Of a stretch of DNA of 44,195 nt, positions 17,110-25,057 are shown piece after piece; within the stretch, counting starts at the first letter, position 1, and each line of letters opens with the position of its first letter. The DNA is taken from contig CANQQT010000013.1 of the NCBI GenBank assembly GCA_947626065.1, positions 1-44,195 on the forward strand. The letters are read 5' to 3'. Position numbers and translations under genes: made by a program. Under the pieces are notes generated by a model that saw only the letters and a list, made by a program, of their open reading frames with translations, ran no database searches and was not told the origin of the DNA. This DNA comes from an uncultured Clostridia bacterium (lineage in GTDB: Bacteria > Bacillota > Clostridia > Oscillospirales > CAG-272).

Positions 17110-18003
17110 ATGGCACAACCACTGATTTCGGTACGGGATCTCACCTTTTCCTATGCCGGGGAGGACCGGCAGGAGGGGGTTGAGGGCGACGCCCCGGCCG
17201 TGCTGAAGGGAATCAGCCTTGACGTAGAAAAGGGCTCCTTCGTCTGTATCCTCGGCCGGAACGGCTCCGGAAAGTCGACGCTTGCCAAGCTCCTCAACAT
17301 GATTCTCACCCCGACGTCGGGAAAAATTTTCATAAAGGGAAAGGATGTTACCGACCCCGCGATGACGGAGGACGATATGTTCGAGGTGCGGAGAAGCATC
17401 GGAATGGTCTTCCAGAATCCCGACAATCAGCTTGTCGCGACGATTGTCGAGGAGGACGTCGCCTTCGGACCCGAAAACCTCGGCGTGCCGCCGGAGGAAA
17501 TCCGGAAAAGAGTGGACGGAGCGCTGGCCGCCGTCGGAATGACGGAGTATGCCCGCCACTCCCCACACCAGCTTTCGGGAGGGCAGAAACAGCGCGTCGC
17601 CATCGCCGGAATCATCGCCATGCTTCCCGACTGCATCATATTCGACGAATCGACCGCCATGCTCGACCCGCAGGGACGGCGGGAGGTCATGAATACCATA
17701 CAGGCGCTCAATCGGGAAAAGGGAATCACCGTTCTGCACATTACCCATAATATGGACGAGGCAACCCTTGCCGACCGGGTTCTCGTCATCGACGGCGGAG
17801 AGCTTGTCCTCGACGGAACGCCGAGACAGGTCTTTTCCTCCGTCAGGCGCCTCCGCACGGTGGGACTTGACGTGCCGCAGGTCACCGAGCTTTTCTCCCT
17901 TCTGCGGGAGGAAGGATTTGATCTGCCGGGCGACGTGCTGAGTGAAGAGGAAGGCGCCGACCTGCTTTCCCGATATCTGAAAGAAAACGAAAAAAGCCAA
18001 TGA
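17110..18003 (+). CDS. ecfA1: ECF transporter ATPase EcfA1
   Basis: 297-residue ABC ATPase of the energy-coupling factor module for vitamins and cofactors. Walker A GRNGSGKST (about 50-58), Q-loop VFQNPDNQ, signature LSGGQKQRV, Walker B IIFDEST and switch His in LHITHN. The DEST form instead of DEAT is common in EcfA1. A C-terminal extension (about 245-297) follows the core. ATG 17110; ecfA2 overlaps its stop (ATGA at 18000-18003). Confidence 0.94.
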   Translation: MAQPLISVRDLTFSYAGEDRQEGVEGDAPAVLKGISLDVEKGSFVCILGRNGSGKSTLAKLLNMILTPTSGKIFIKGKDVTDPAMTEDDMFEVRRSIGMVFQNPDNQLVATIVEEDVAFGPENLGVPPEEIRKRVDGALAAVGMTEYARHSPHQLSGGQKQRVAIAGIIAMLPDCIIFDESTAMLDPQGRREVMNTIQALNREKGITVLHITHNMDEATLADRVLVIDGGELVLDGTPRQVFSSVRRLRTVGLDVPQVTELFSLLREEGFDLPGDVLSEEEGADLLSRYLKENEKSQ

Positions 18004-18863
18004 AGAAGATAGAACTTGACGGGGTTACCTACCGGTACAGCCCCGGAACCCCCTTCTGCAAGACGGCGCTCGACGGGATCAGCGTCGCCTTTGAAGAAAA
18101 TAAAATCACCGGGCTCATCGGGCATACCGGATGCGGAAAATCGACGCTGGTACAGCTCCTGAACGGACTGCTCACCCCCACCGCCGGGACGGTTTTTCTC
18201 GACGGAGAGGACGTCAACCGCAAGGGAAACGATATGCGAAAGCTCCGCTTTCGGGTGGGGCTTGTCTTTCAGTACCCGGAATATCAGCTCTTTGAGGAGA
18301 CCGTCGCGGAGGATATCGCCTACGGCCCGAAAAATATGGGGCTTGACAAGGAGGAGATCGAACGGCGGATTGAAATGGCCCTGCATTTCGTCGGGCTTGA
18401 CGGAAGCTTAAAAAAGGTCTCTCCCTTCGATCTCTCGGGAGGACAGAAGCGACGCGTCGCCATTGCCGGAATTCTGGCGATGGATCCCGAGGTGCTGATC
18501 CTCGACGAACCGGCGGCGGGGCTCGACCCCTCCGGAAGGGAGGAGATCCTCGGAGGAATCCGCGCCTATCAGAGGGAGAAGAAAAACACCGTCATTCTTG
18601 TCAGCCACAGCATGGAGGACATGGCGCGCTATGCGGACGACCTTGTCGTCATGCGGGAAGGGAAGCTGGAAATGCAGGGAAGCTGCGCCGAGGTCTTCGC
18701 GCAGGCCGAAAGACTTACCGCCGTCGGCCTCGACGTCCCGCAGATCACCCGGCTGATGGGAGCCCTGAAAAGGCGCGGCGTGCCGGTGAGAACCGATATC
18801 TTCACGGTCGAACAGGCGAAAGAGGAAATCCTGAGGCTGACGGGAGGGCCGCGCCATGCTTAA
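18000..18863 (+). CDS. ecfA2: ECF transporter ATPase EcfA2
   Basis: 287-residue partner ATPase. Walker A GHTGCGKST, Q-loop VFQYPEYQ, signature LSGGQKRRV, Walker B LILDEPAAGLD, switch His in LVSHSMED. YPEYQLFE is typical of EcfA2. It pairs with EcfA1 to form the heterodimer that drives EcfT. Overlaps ecfT by eight bases. Confidence 0.94.
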   Translation: MKKIELDGVTYRYSPGTPFCKTALDGISVAFEENKITGLIGHTGCGKSTLVQLLNGLLTPTAGTVFLDGEDVNRKGNDMRKLRFRVGLVFQYPEYQLFEETVAEDIAYGPKNMGLDKEEIERRIEMALHFVGLDGSLKKVSPFDLSGGQKRRVAIAGILAMDPEVLILDEPAAGLDPSGREEILGGIRAYQREKKNTVILVSHSMEDMARYADDLVVMREGKLEMQGSCAEVFAQAERLTAVGLDVPQITRLMGALKRRGVPVRTDIFTVEQAKEEILRLTGGPRHA

Positions 18864-19677
18864 GGACATCACCCTCGGACAGTATTTCCCGGGAAATTCC
18901 TTCCTTCACCGGCAGGATCCCCGGATGAAAATCATCGCCTCGATTCTCTATATCGTCGCCGTCTTCCTCTGCAAGAATCTTTTCAGCTTTCTCTTTATCA
19001 CCCTCTTTACCGTCGCCCTCGTCCTGCTTTCCCGCATTCCGATGAAGGTGATTCTAAAGGGCGTCAAGCCGCTCCTCTTCATCCTGATTTTCACCACGGT
19101 CTATAACGTGTTCTTCTATCAGGGAGAGCATCTGCTTGCCGATCTGAAAATCGTCAAAATCTATTTTGAGGGCGTGATGTTCGCCCTGCTGATGGCGGTG
19201 CGGATTGTCTGCCTCCTCGTCGGAAGCAGTGTGATTCTCACCTATACCACCTCGCCGATCATGCTGACCGACGGGCTGGAGCGCCTGCTTTCTCCGCTCC
19301 GGAAAATTCACGTTCCGGTGCATGAATTTGCCATGATGATGACGATTGCCCTCCGCTTCATCCCGACGCTGATTGAGGAGACCGACAAAATCATGAACGC
19401 GCAGAAGGCGAGAGGCTCGGATCTGTCGAGCGGGGGACTGATTCGGCGTGCCAAGGCCCTGATTCCGATTCTGATTCCCCTCTTTGTCTCGGCCTTCCGC
19501 CGGGCAAACGATCTCGCCGTCGCAATGGAATGCCGGTGCTACCGGGGAGGAAACGGAAGAACGAGAATGACGCAGCTGAGACTGCACGCGATCGACTGGA
19601 CGATGCTGTTCACCGTCCTGCTCTGCGGGGGAGCCGTGGTAATCATCAACCTCTATTCCCCCGGCTTCTCGGTCTGA
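18856..19677 (+). CDS. ecfT: ECF transporter membrane subunit EcfT
   Basis: 273-residue integral membrane protein linking the ATPases to exchangeable S components. Several membrane helices (about 30-65, 72-88, 105-125, 240-262) and two coupling helices with the Ala-Arg-Gly signatures, seen here as KARGSDL and FRRANDLAVAMECRCYRG. No S-component gene is adjacent, so this is a shared (group II) module serving S components elsewhere in the genome. Confidence 0.93.
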   Translation: MLKDITLGQYFPGNSFLHRQDPRMKIIASILYIVAVFLCKNLFSFLFITLFTVALVLLSRIPMKVILKGVKPLLFILIFTTVYNVFFYQGEHLLADLKIVKIYFEGVMFALLMAVRIVCLLVGSSVILTYTTSPIMLTDGLERLLSPLRKIHVPVHEFAMMMTIALRFIPTLIEETDKIMNAQKARGSDLSSGGLIRRAKALIPILIPLFVSAFRRANDLAVAMECRCYRGGNGRTRMTQLRLHAIDWTMLFTVLLCGGAVVIINLYSPGFSV

Positions 19678-19717
19678 GTCACAAAAACACGAAAATAAGC
19701 GCAAAGGCGGGAAAAGA

Positions 19718-20476
19718 ATGAATTATCTGCTGACGTTGTCCTACGACGGCCGCGCTTATTGCGGCTATCAGGTGCAGAAAAACGGCCTGTCGGTGCAGGA
19801 GGTTCTGCAAAACGCCGTCGAGGCGCTCTTCGGCTCCCGCTATCCGCTGACCGGATGCAGTCGGACCGACAGCGGCGTTCACGCAAGGGACTACAAGGCC
19901 CTGCTGAAAACCGACGAAAGGGCTTCCGTCATCCCGCCCGAACGCCTCCCGCTCGCCCTCAACCGCTTTCTGCCGGAGGACGTGGCGGTGCTTGAGGCGG
20001 AGGCCGTCCCCGACGGCTTTCATCCCCGCTACGCGGTCGTTCTTAAGGAATACGAATATCTTGTCCTGAACAGCCGGGTGCGCGACCCCTTTTACGCCGG
20101 AAGGGCCTTTCTCTGGCCGACCCCGCTCGACGTCGAAAGGATGCACGAGGCGGCGCAGGCGCTGGTCGGGACGCACGATTTTTCCTCCTTCACCTCCGCC
20201 GGGTGCGAGGTCGCCGACCGGGTGCGCAAAGTCTTTTCGGCCTCGGTTTCCCGGGAAGGGAAGATGGTGTCTTTTCGGATCGCGGGAAACGGCTTTTTGT
20301 ACCACATGGTGAGAACGGCGGTCGGGACGCTGATTGAGATTTCGGAGGGGAAAATTGCCCCCGCCGACCTGCCGGGAATCCTTGAGGCCCGCGACCGGGG
20401 AGCGGCGGGCTTTACGGCGCCGGCCTGCGGGCTCTATTTGAATCGGGTGGAATACCGGAAAGGAGAAGAGGCTTGA
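19718..20476 (+). CDS. truA: tRNA pseudouridine(38-40) synthase TruA
   Basis: 252-residue enzyme modifying the anticodon arm. Catalytic Asp51 lies in SRTDSGVHA; the F-x-S-F and FLYHMVR motifs (about 150 and 195) complete the family pattern. Immediately downstream of ecfT, as is usual in Bacillota. Its stop overlaps the next TTG start (TTGA at 20473-20476). Confidence 0.95.
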   Translation: MNYLLTLSYDGRAYCGYQVQKNGLSVQEVLQNAVEALFGSRYPLTGCSRTDSGVHARDYKALLKTDERASVIPPERLPLALNRFLPEDVAVLEAEAVPDGFHPRYAVVLKEYEYLVLNSRVRDPFYAGRAFLWPTPLDVERMHEAAQALVGTHDFSSFTSAGCEVADRVRKVFSASVSREGKMVSFRIAGNGFLYHMVRTAVGTLIEISEGKIAPADLPGILEARDRGAAGFTAPACGLYLNRVEYRKGEEA

Positions 20477-21921
20477 ACGGAAAAGGAAACGGCGTTGACG
20501 CCGATAAAACCGGGAAAAATCAAGGAAACGGCGCCGGGAAAAGGGAGCCGGAAAAATCCTCCGCAAGCGCCGGAAATACCGGCGGAAGCGTGGCCGCCTC
20601 CTCCGTAGGGTCTCCCGGAAAGGAAGCCGCCGAGGGGCAGGGAAAGACGCAGAACGCCCTAAAGGCCAAAAAAAGGATCTCCCGGACGAGAATGCAGCAG
20701 ATCCGATGGGATCCCGACAGCATTTTCAAGGAAAACCCCTATTATCTCCGGATCGCCGACCGCTTCCGGGTTCTCAAATATCTGACCGTCGCCTGTCTCT
20801 TGATCTTCTCGGTCGTGATGCTGACGGTTTTCAGCGCCGATATCACGGTGGAAAATTTTCAGTACCTGATCAAGGATCTCGACCTGTCGGGCCTTACCTC
20901 CTTCGGAGACTTTGACTCCATCGTCTACAGCGGAGGAAGCAGCGCGGTGTTCGGAATCTACCGGGGAGAGCTGGCCGTGGTAAGTCCCGGGCAGACCTCT
21001 CTCTACAGCTCGGCGGGCTCCTTTTCCTTCAGCAAAACCAATGTTTTCTACAGCCCGGCACTGCTTTCCTCCGAAAAGTATATGCTGGTCTATGACCGGG
21101 GGGAGACGACCTGCTCCTATGCGGTCTACAATTCCTTTGCCGAGCTGAAAAGCGAAAAGCTCGATTTCCCCATCACCGGAGCCGCCCTCTCCGACAGCGG
21201 AAGCTACGCCATCGTCACGAGGGACGGAACCTACCGGGGCGTGCTCCTGCTCTACGACCGGGATTTCAACCGCATTTCCGAGGTGAAGAAGGATAAATAT
21301 ATCGTCTCGGTCGATCTCACCGACGCGGGAGATGCCGTCGCCGTCGCCTCGGTCTATGACAGCGGCGGAAGCGCCTACACCGAGCTGATGCTCCTTGCCC
21401 CGGGCGAGGAGAACCCCCAAGCGACGGTAATTGAGAGCGGCGGAATGCCGATGTCGGTGCGCTTTCTGTCCGACGGAAGCGTCGCCGTGCTCTATACCGA
21501 CCGCATCGCCTTTTATGACGCCGCCCTCGAAAAACGCACCGAAATTTCCCTCGGCTCCGCCCCGTCTCAGCAGGCCGTCATCGGGGATTCCTTCGTCTGC
21601 ACCGTGTATAACAAAACCGTCATCGGAAATGATAAGACGGTCACGGTTTACGACGGGATGGGAAGGAAAATCCACGAGTCGGAATGCTCCGGGGAGCTGA
21701 TCAAAATCGCCGTTTCGGGAGATTCCGTCTATCTCCTCCTTGAGGGAAGACTGCAAATGGAAAATGTCCTGACCGGAGAGAAGAAGGAATGCGCCATCGG
21801 GCCGAACGCCCGGGACGTCGTCTTTCCGGGTTCAGGCACGCCGCTTGTCTGCTTCGCGGGGAACGCCGTCCCCGTCCTCTGGGAGGATGGGGAAGGGCAA
21901 ACCTCCGCCGATACCGAGTAA
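20473..21921 (+). CDS. Membrane-anchored beta-propeller-like protein (DUF5711-like)
   Basis: 482-residue protein. Low-complexity Gly/Lys/Asn/Ala-rich N-terminus (1-65) likely in the cytoplasm, a basic stretch, one membrane helix (about 103-124), then an external domain of repeated beta strands with patterns such as SDSGSYAIVTRDG, DAGDAVAVASV and SDGSVAVLY, suggesting propeller blades. It resembles the DUF5711 family of Clostridia (from memory, not verified). TTG start at 20473 behind AAAGGAGA, coupled to truA. The next gene, CvpA family, is co-directional 34 bases later. Function unknown; possibly an envelope or division-linked scaffold. Confidence 0.75.
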   Translation: MNGKGNGVDADKTGKNQGNGAGKREPEKSSASAGNTGGSVAASSVGSPGKEAAEGQGKTQNALKAKKRISRTRMQQIRWDPDSIFKENPYYLRIADRFRVLKYLTVACLLIFSVVMLTVFSADITVENFQYLIKDLDLSGLTSFGDFDSIVYSGGSSAVFGIYRGELAVVSPGQTSLYSSAGSFSFSKTNVFYSPALLSSEKYMLVYDRGETTCSYAVYNSFAELKSEKLDFPITGAALSDSGSYAIVTRDGTYRGVLLLYDRDFNRISEVKKDKYIVSVDLTDAGDAVAVASVYDSGGSAYTELMLLAPGEENPQATVIESGGMPMSVRFLSDGSVAVLYTDRIAFYDAALEKRTEISLGSAPSQQAVIGDSFVCTVYNKTVIGNDKTVTVYDGMGRKIHESECSGELIKIAVSGDSVYLLLEGRLQMENVLTGEKKECAIGPNARDVVFPGSGTPLVCFAGNAVPVLWEDGEGQTSADTE

Positions 21922-21955
21922 CCACAAAATTATTCAATGAAAGAAGGAATGAACC

Positions 21956-22654
21956 GTGTCTCTGTTTCTCGATTTTCTTGTCATTGCCGTGTTTGCCCTC
22001 TGCGTCTATACCGGCGTCCGCTACGGATTTATCCGCTCGGTGATGAGCATCGTCGTCCTTGTGCTTTCCCTCCTCGGGAGCATTCATTTTTCCCCCGCGC
22101 TGTCGGACTATCTGCAGGTCAATCATATTGAACCGGCGGTGACGAAGCAGGCGGAAAAATCGGTGGAGGCGCTGATTTCCGGCGTCGATTCGATGGACCT
22201 TGACCGGCTCTTTTCCGAAAGCCCCGAGGCCTTTGTCAACGTCATCGAAAAATTCGGCGTCGATTACGAAGAGGTGAAGGAGCATTTTGAAAACCGCCTC
22301 TCAGGAGCCGCCGATTCCGCACGGGAGCTGGCGCACTATATCGCCGAGCCGCTTGCCGAAAAGATTTCCGACGCCGCCGCTTTCGCCATTCTCTTCCTCG
22401 GACTCCTCATTGTCCTGACGGTGGTCATGCTCCTTATCAACCTCTTTGTGAAAATCCCGGGACTGAACGGGATGAACAAGAGCCTCGGACTCATCTTCGG
22501 AATTTTGAAGGGTGCGCTTTACGCGTGGGGCCTCAGCCTTGTCATCGCCGCGCTGTTGCCGCACCTTGCCGTCATGATGAACGGGAAGATTTCCGAGGCG
22601 GTCATTGAGCATACCGTTGTCGTAAAATTTCTCGGCTCCCTCCGTTTCTTCTGA
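21956..22654 (+). CDS. CvpA-family membrane protein
   Basis: 232-residue protein with four predicted membrane helices: two at about 5-42 and two at about 137-205, separated by an extracytoplasmic helical region (about 50-125). The GVRYGFIRSVMSI start and GALYAWGLSLVIAALLP end are typical of CvpA/colicin V production proteins, which in several bacteria affect envelope integrity. GTG start at 21956 behind GAAGGA. Follows the DUF5711-like gene in a pairing seen in Clostridia. Confidence 0.82.
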   Translation: MSLFLDFLVIAVFALCVYTGVRYGFIRSVMSIVVLVLSLLGSIHFSPALSDYLQVNHIEPAVTKQAEKSVEALISGVDSMDLDRLFSESPEAFVNVIEKFGVDYEEVKEHFENRLSGAADSARELAHYIAEPLAEKISDAAAFAILFLGLLIVLTVVMLLINLFVKIPGLNGMNKSLGLIFGILKGALYAWGLSLVIAALLPHLAVMMNGKISEAVIEHTVVVKFLGSLRFF

Positions 22655-22747
22655 GGAAGCCGAACGCGGGCACACTTTTCGCCCGTATCGCCATCTTATC
22701 CAGAAAGGACGTGCTCCGGCGGGGGAAGTCGGAGATGGTTCAGATTC

Positions 22748-25033
22748 ATGCAGCTTTGTACCAAATGCCACAAGCGCCTTGCGGTGGTTTTCATCAGCAA
22801 ATTCATCAACAATAAAGTAGAAAACGAGGGCTATTGCCTGAAATGCGCCCGGGAGCTCGGGTTTACGCAGGTCGACGCCGTGATGAAGCAGTACGGGATT
22901 ACCGACGACGACCTCGACCGGCTGGAGCCGGAGATTGAAAACGCCGACGAGCTCCCCGCCACCGTCGATTCCCCCGACGGGGAGGACGAGGGCAAGGCGC
23001 CGCCCATCAACTTTATGCGGATTTTTGGTCAGGGCGGAATGCCGCCCTTCCCGAGGGAACAGACCGACCGGAAGGGAGCGCCGGGAAAGCGCCCCGACCC
23101 GAAAAAGAAGTTCCTCGGAATGTACTGTACAGACCTCACCGCCCGGGCGGCGAAGGGAGAGCTTGATACCGTCGTCGGACGGGACAAGGAGCTGTCCCGC
23201 GTCATGCAGATTCTCTGCCGTCGGCAGAAGAATAACCCCTGCCTCATTGGAGAACCGGGCGTCGGAAAAACCGCCGTGGCGGAGGGACTGGCGCAGAGAA
23301 TTGCCGCGGGGAAGGTGCCCTTCCGCCTGCAAGGGAAGGAGGTTCATCTGGTCGATATGACCGCCCTTGTCGCGGGAACCCAGTTCCGGGGGCAGTTTGA
23401 AACGCGGATGAAGGGCCTGATCGACGAGGTCAAGGCGCTCGGAAACGTGATTCTTGTCATCGACGAGGTGCATACCATCGCCTCCGCCGGTGACGCCGAG
23501 GGGAGCATGAACGCCGCCAACATCCTGAAACCGGCGCTTTCCCGTGGGGAAATTCAGGTCATCGGAGCCACCACCATGACCGAATACCGTAAGTATATCG
23601 AAAAGGACGCGGCGCTTGAGAGACGGTTTCAGCCGGTGATTGTCGAGGAGCCGTCGATTGACGACTGCGTGGAGATTCTGAGGGGCATCAAGACCTATTA
23701 CGAATCCTTCCATAAGGTGTTGATTCCCGACGAGGTACTGCGGAGGGCCGTCCTTTTGTCGGAGCGCTATATCACCGACCGCTTCCTCCCCGATAAGGCC
23801 ATCGACCTGCTCGACGAATCGCTCGCCCACGTCGTGCTCAATTCCGACGTTCTCGACCGCTACAGCCGGGTGGAGAGCGATATGAAGGCTCTTGCCGCCA
23901 AGCGCACCGAGCTTGAAACGCAGGAGGAGACCGACCCCGACAAGGAAGAGGAAAAATACCGCACCGTCGCCGAAATGCGGGTGCAGGAGCTGAAGCTCAA
24001 GGGAGAGCTCGACGCCCTCGCGGTGGAAAAGCGCAAGATCACCCTCACCTCGGCGGAGCTTGCCAAGGTGATTGAAATCTGGACCGGCATTCCGGCGAGC
24101 AAGATCATGGAGAACGACTTCTCCAAGATTGAGAAGCTGGAAAAAAACGTCAAGGGCCGTATCATCGGACAGGATCACGCCGTGGCGGCGGTCGTCCGCG
24201 CCATCAAGAGGAGCCGCGCCGGGGTATCGGCCAAGCGGAAGCCGGTTTCCTTCATCTTCGCGGGGCCGACCGGCGTCGGAAAGACTGAGCTTGTCAAAAC
24301 CCTCGCCAAGGAGCTCTTCGATACGCCCGAGACGCTGATCCGGCTCGATATGTCGGAATTTATGGAGAAATTCTCGGTGTCGAGAATCATCGGAGCCCCT
24401 CCCGGATACGTCGGCTACGACGAGGCGGGACAGCTTACCGAGAAGATTCGGCGTAAGCCCTACAGCATCGTCCTCTTCGACGAAATCGAAAAGGCCCATC
24501 CCGACGTGATGAACATCCTGCTGCAGATTCTCGACGACGGAAGAATCACCGACGCGCAGGGCCGGACGGTGAATTTTGAAAACACGATTCTCGTAATGAC
24601 GACCAACGCCGGATCCGATATCGGAGGAACGGCCGCCGGCTTCGGCTCCACTCTCCATGAGGCCGACGCCGAGAGGACGCAGAAGGCGCTTGCCCAGTTC
24701 CTCCGGCCGGAGTTTTTGAATCGGGTGGATGAAATCATCGTCTTCAACCGGCTGACGAAGGAAAACTTCGCGGAAATCGCGAAAATCATGCTGAGGGATC
24801 TGGCCGACGCCCTTGCCGAAAAGGATATCCGTTTTTCCTTTACCGACAGCGCCGCCGCGCTGATTGCGGAGAGATCCTACAGCGAAAAATACGGAGCGCG
24901 CAATATGCGCCGCTATATCCAGAAAGAGGTCGACGACGTCATCGCCGACCGCCTGATTGCCGGATATGCGAGCGGAATTACGGCGGTCGCTCTCGATACC
25001 GACGGAGAAAATCTTACGGTCGCCGTACTTTAG
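22748..25033 (+). CDS. clpE: ClpE-type AAA+ unfoldase (Clp protease ATPase subunit)
   Basis: 761-residue Hsp100 protein with two AAA+ modules. In place of the Clp-N repeats it has an N-terminal zinc ribbon (Cys4, Cys7, Cys30, Cys33) as in ClpE and McsA. Walker A sites are GEPGVGKT (168-175) and GPTGVGKT (506-513); Walker B sites are VIDEVH and LFDEIEK. A short coiled-coil M domain lies near 375-420 (charged, Glu/Lys-rich). The D2-small domain ends near YSEKYGARNMRR. It probably unfolds proteins for ClpP and may be controlled by thiol/zinc stress through the ribbon. No ClpP-binding loop was confirmed. ATG 22748 follows GGAGATGG. ClpE fits better than ClpC because of the ribbon. Confidence 0.88.
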   Translation: MQLCTKCHKRLAVVFISKFINNKVENEGYCLKCARELGFTQVDAVMKQYGITDDDLDRLEPEIENADELPATVDSPDGEDEGKAPPINFMRIFGQGGMPPFPREQTDRKGAPGKRPDPKKKFLGMYCTDLTARAAKGELDTVVGRDKELSRVMQILCRRQKNNPCLIGEPGVGKTAVAEGLAQRIAAGKVPFRLQGKEVHLVDMTALVAGTQFRGQFETRMKGLIDEVKALGNVILVIDEVHTIASAGDAEGSMNAANILKPALSRGEIQVIGATTMTEYRKYIEKDAALERRFQPVIVEEPSIDDCVEILRGIKTYYESFHKVLIPDEVLRRAVLLSERYITDRFLPDKAIDLLDESLAHVVLNSDVLDRYSRVESDMKALAAKRTELETQEETDPDKEEEKYRTVAEMRVQELKLKGELDALAVEKRKITLTSAELAKVIEIWTGIPASKIMENDFSKIEKLEKNVKGRIIGQDHAVAAVVRAIKRSRAGVSAKRKPVSFIFAGPTGVGKTELVKTLAKELFDTPETLIRLDMSEFMEKFSVSRIIGAPPGYVGYDEAGQLTEKIRRKPYSIVLFDEIEKAHPDVMNILLQILDDGRITDAQGRTVNFENTILVMTTNAGSDIGGTAAGFGSTLHEADAERTQKALAQFLRPEFLNRVDEIIVFNRLTKENFAEIAKIMLRDLADALAEKDIRFSFTDSAAALIAERSYSEKYGARNMRRYIQKEVDDVIADRLIAGYASGITAVALDTDGENLTVAVL

Positions 25034-25057
25034 GCGCCTATTTTACCGGGGGAGCTT

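Noticed and set aside
17110-19677. A vitamin-specific ECF transporter
   Set aside because: No S component is encoded beside ecfA1A2T, so no substrate can be assigned.
22301-24658. 785-codon open frame opposite clpE
   Set aside because: Same shadow effect; the plus strand encodes full AAA+ motifs.
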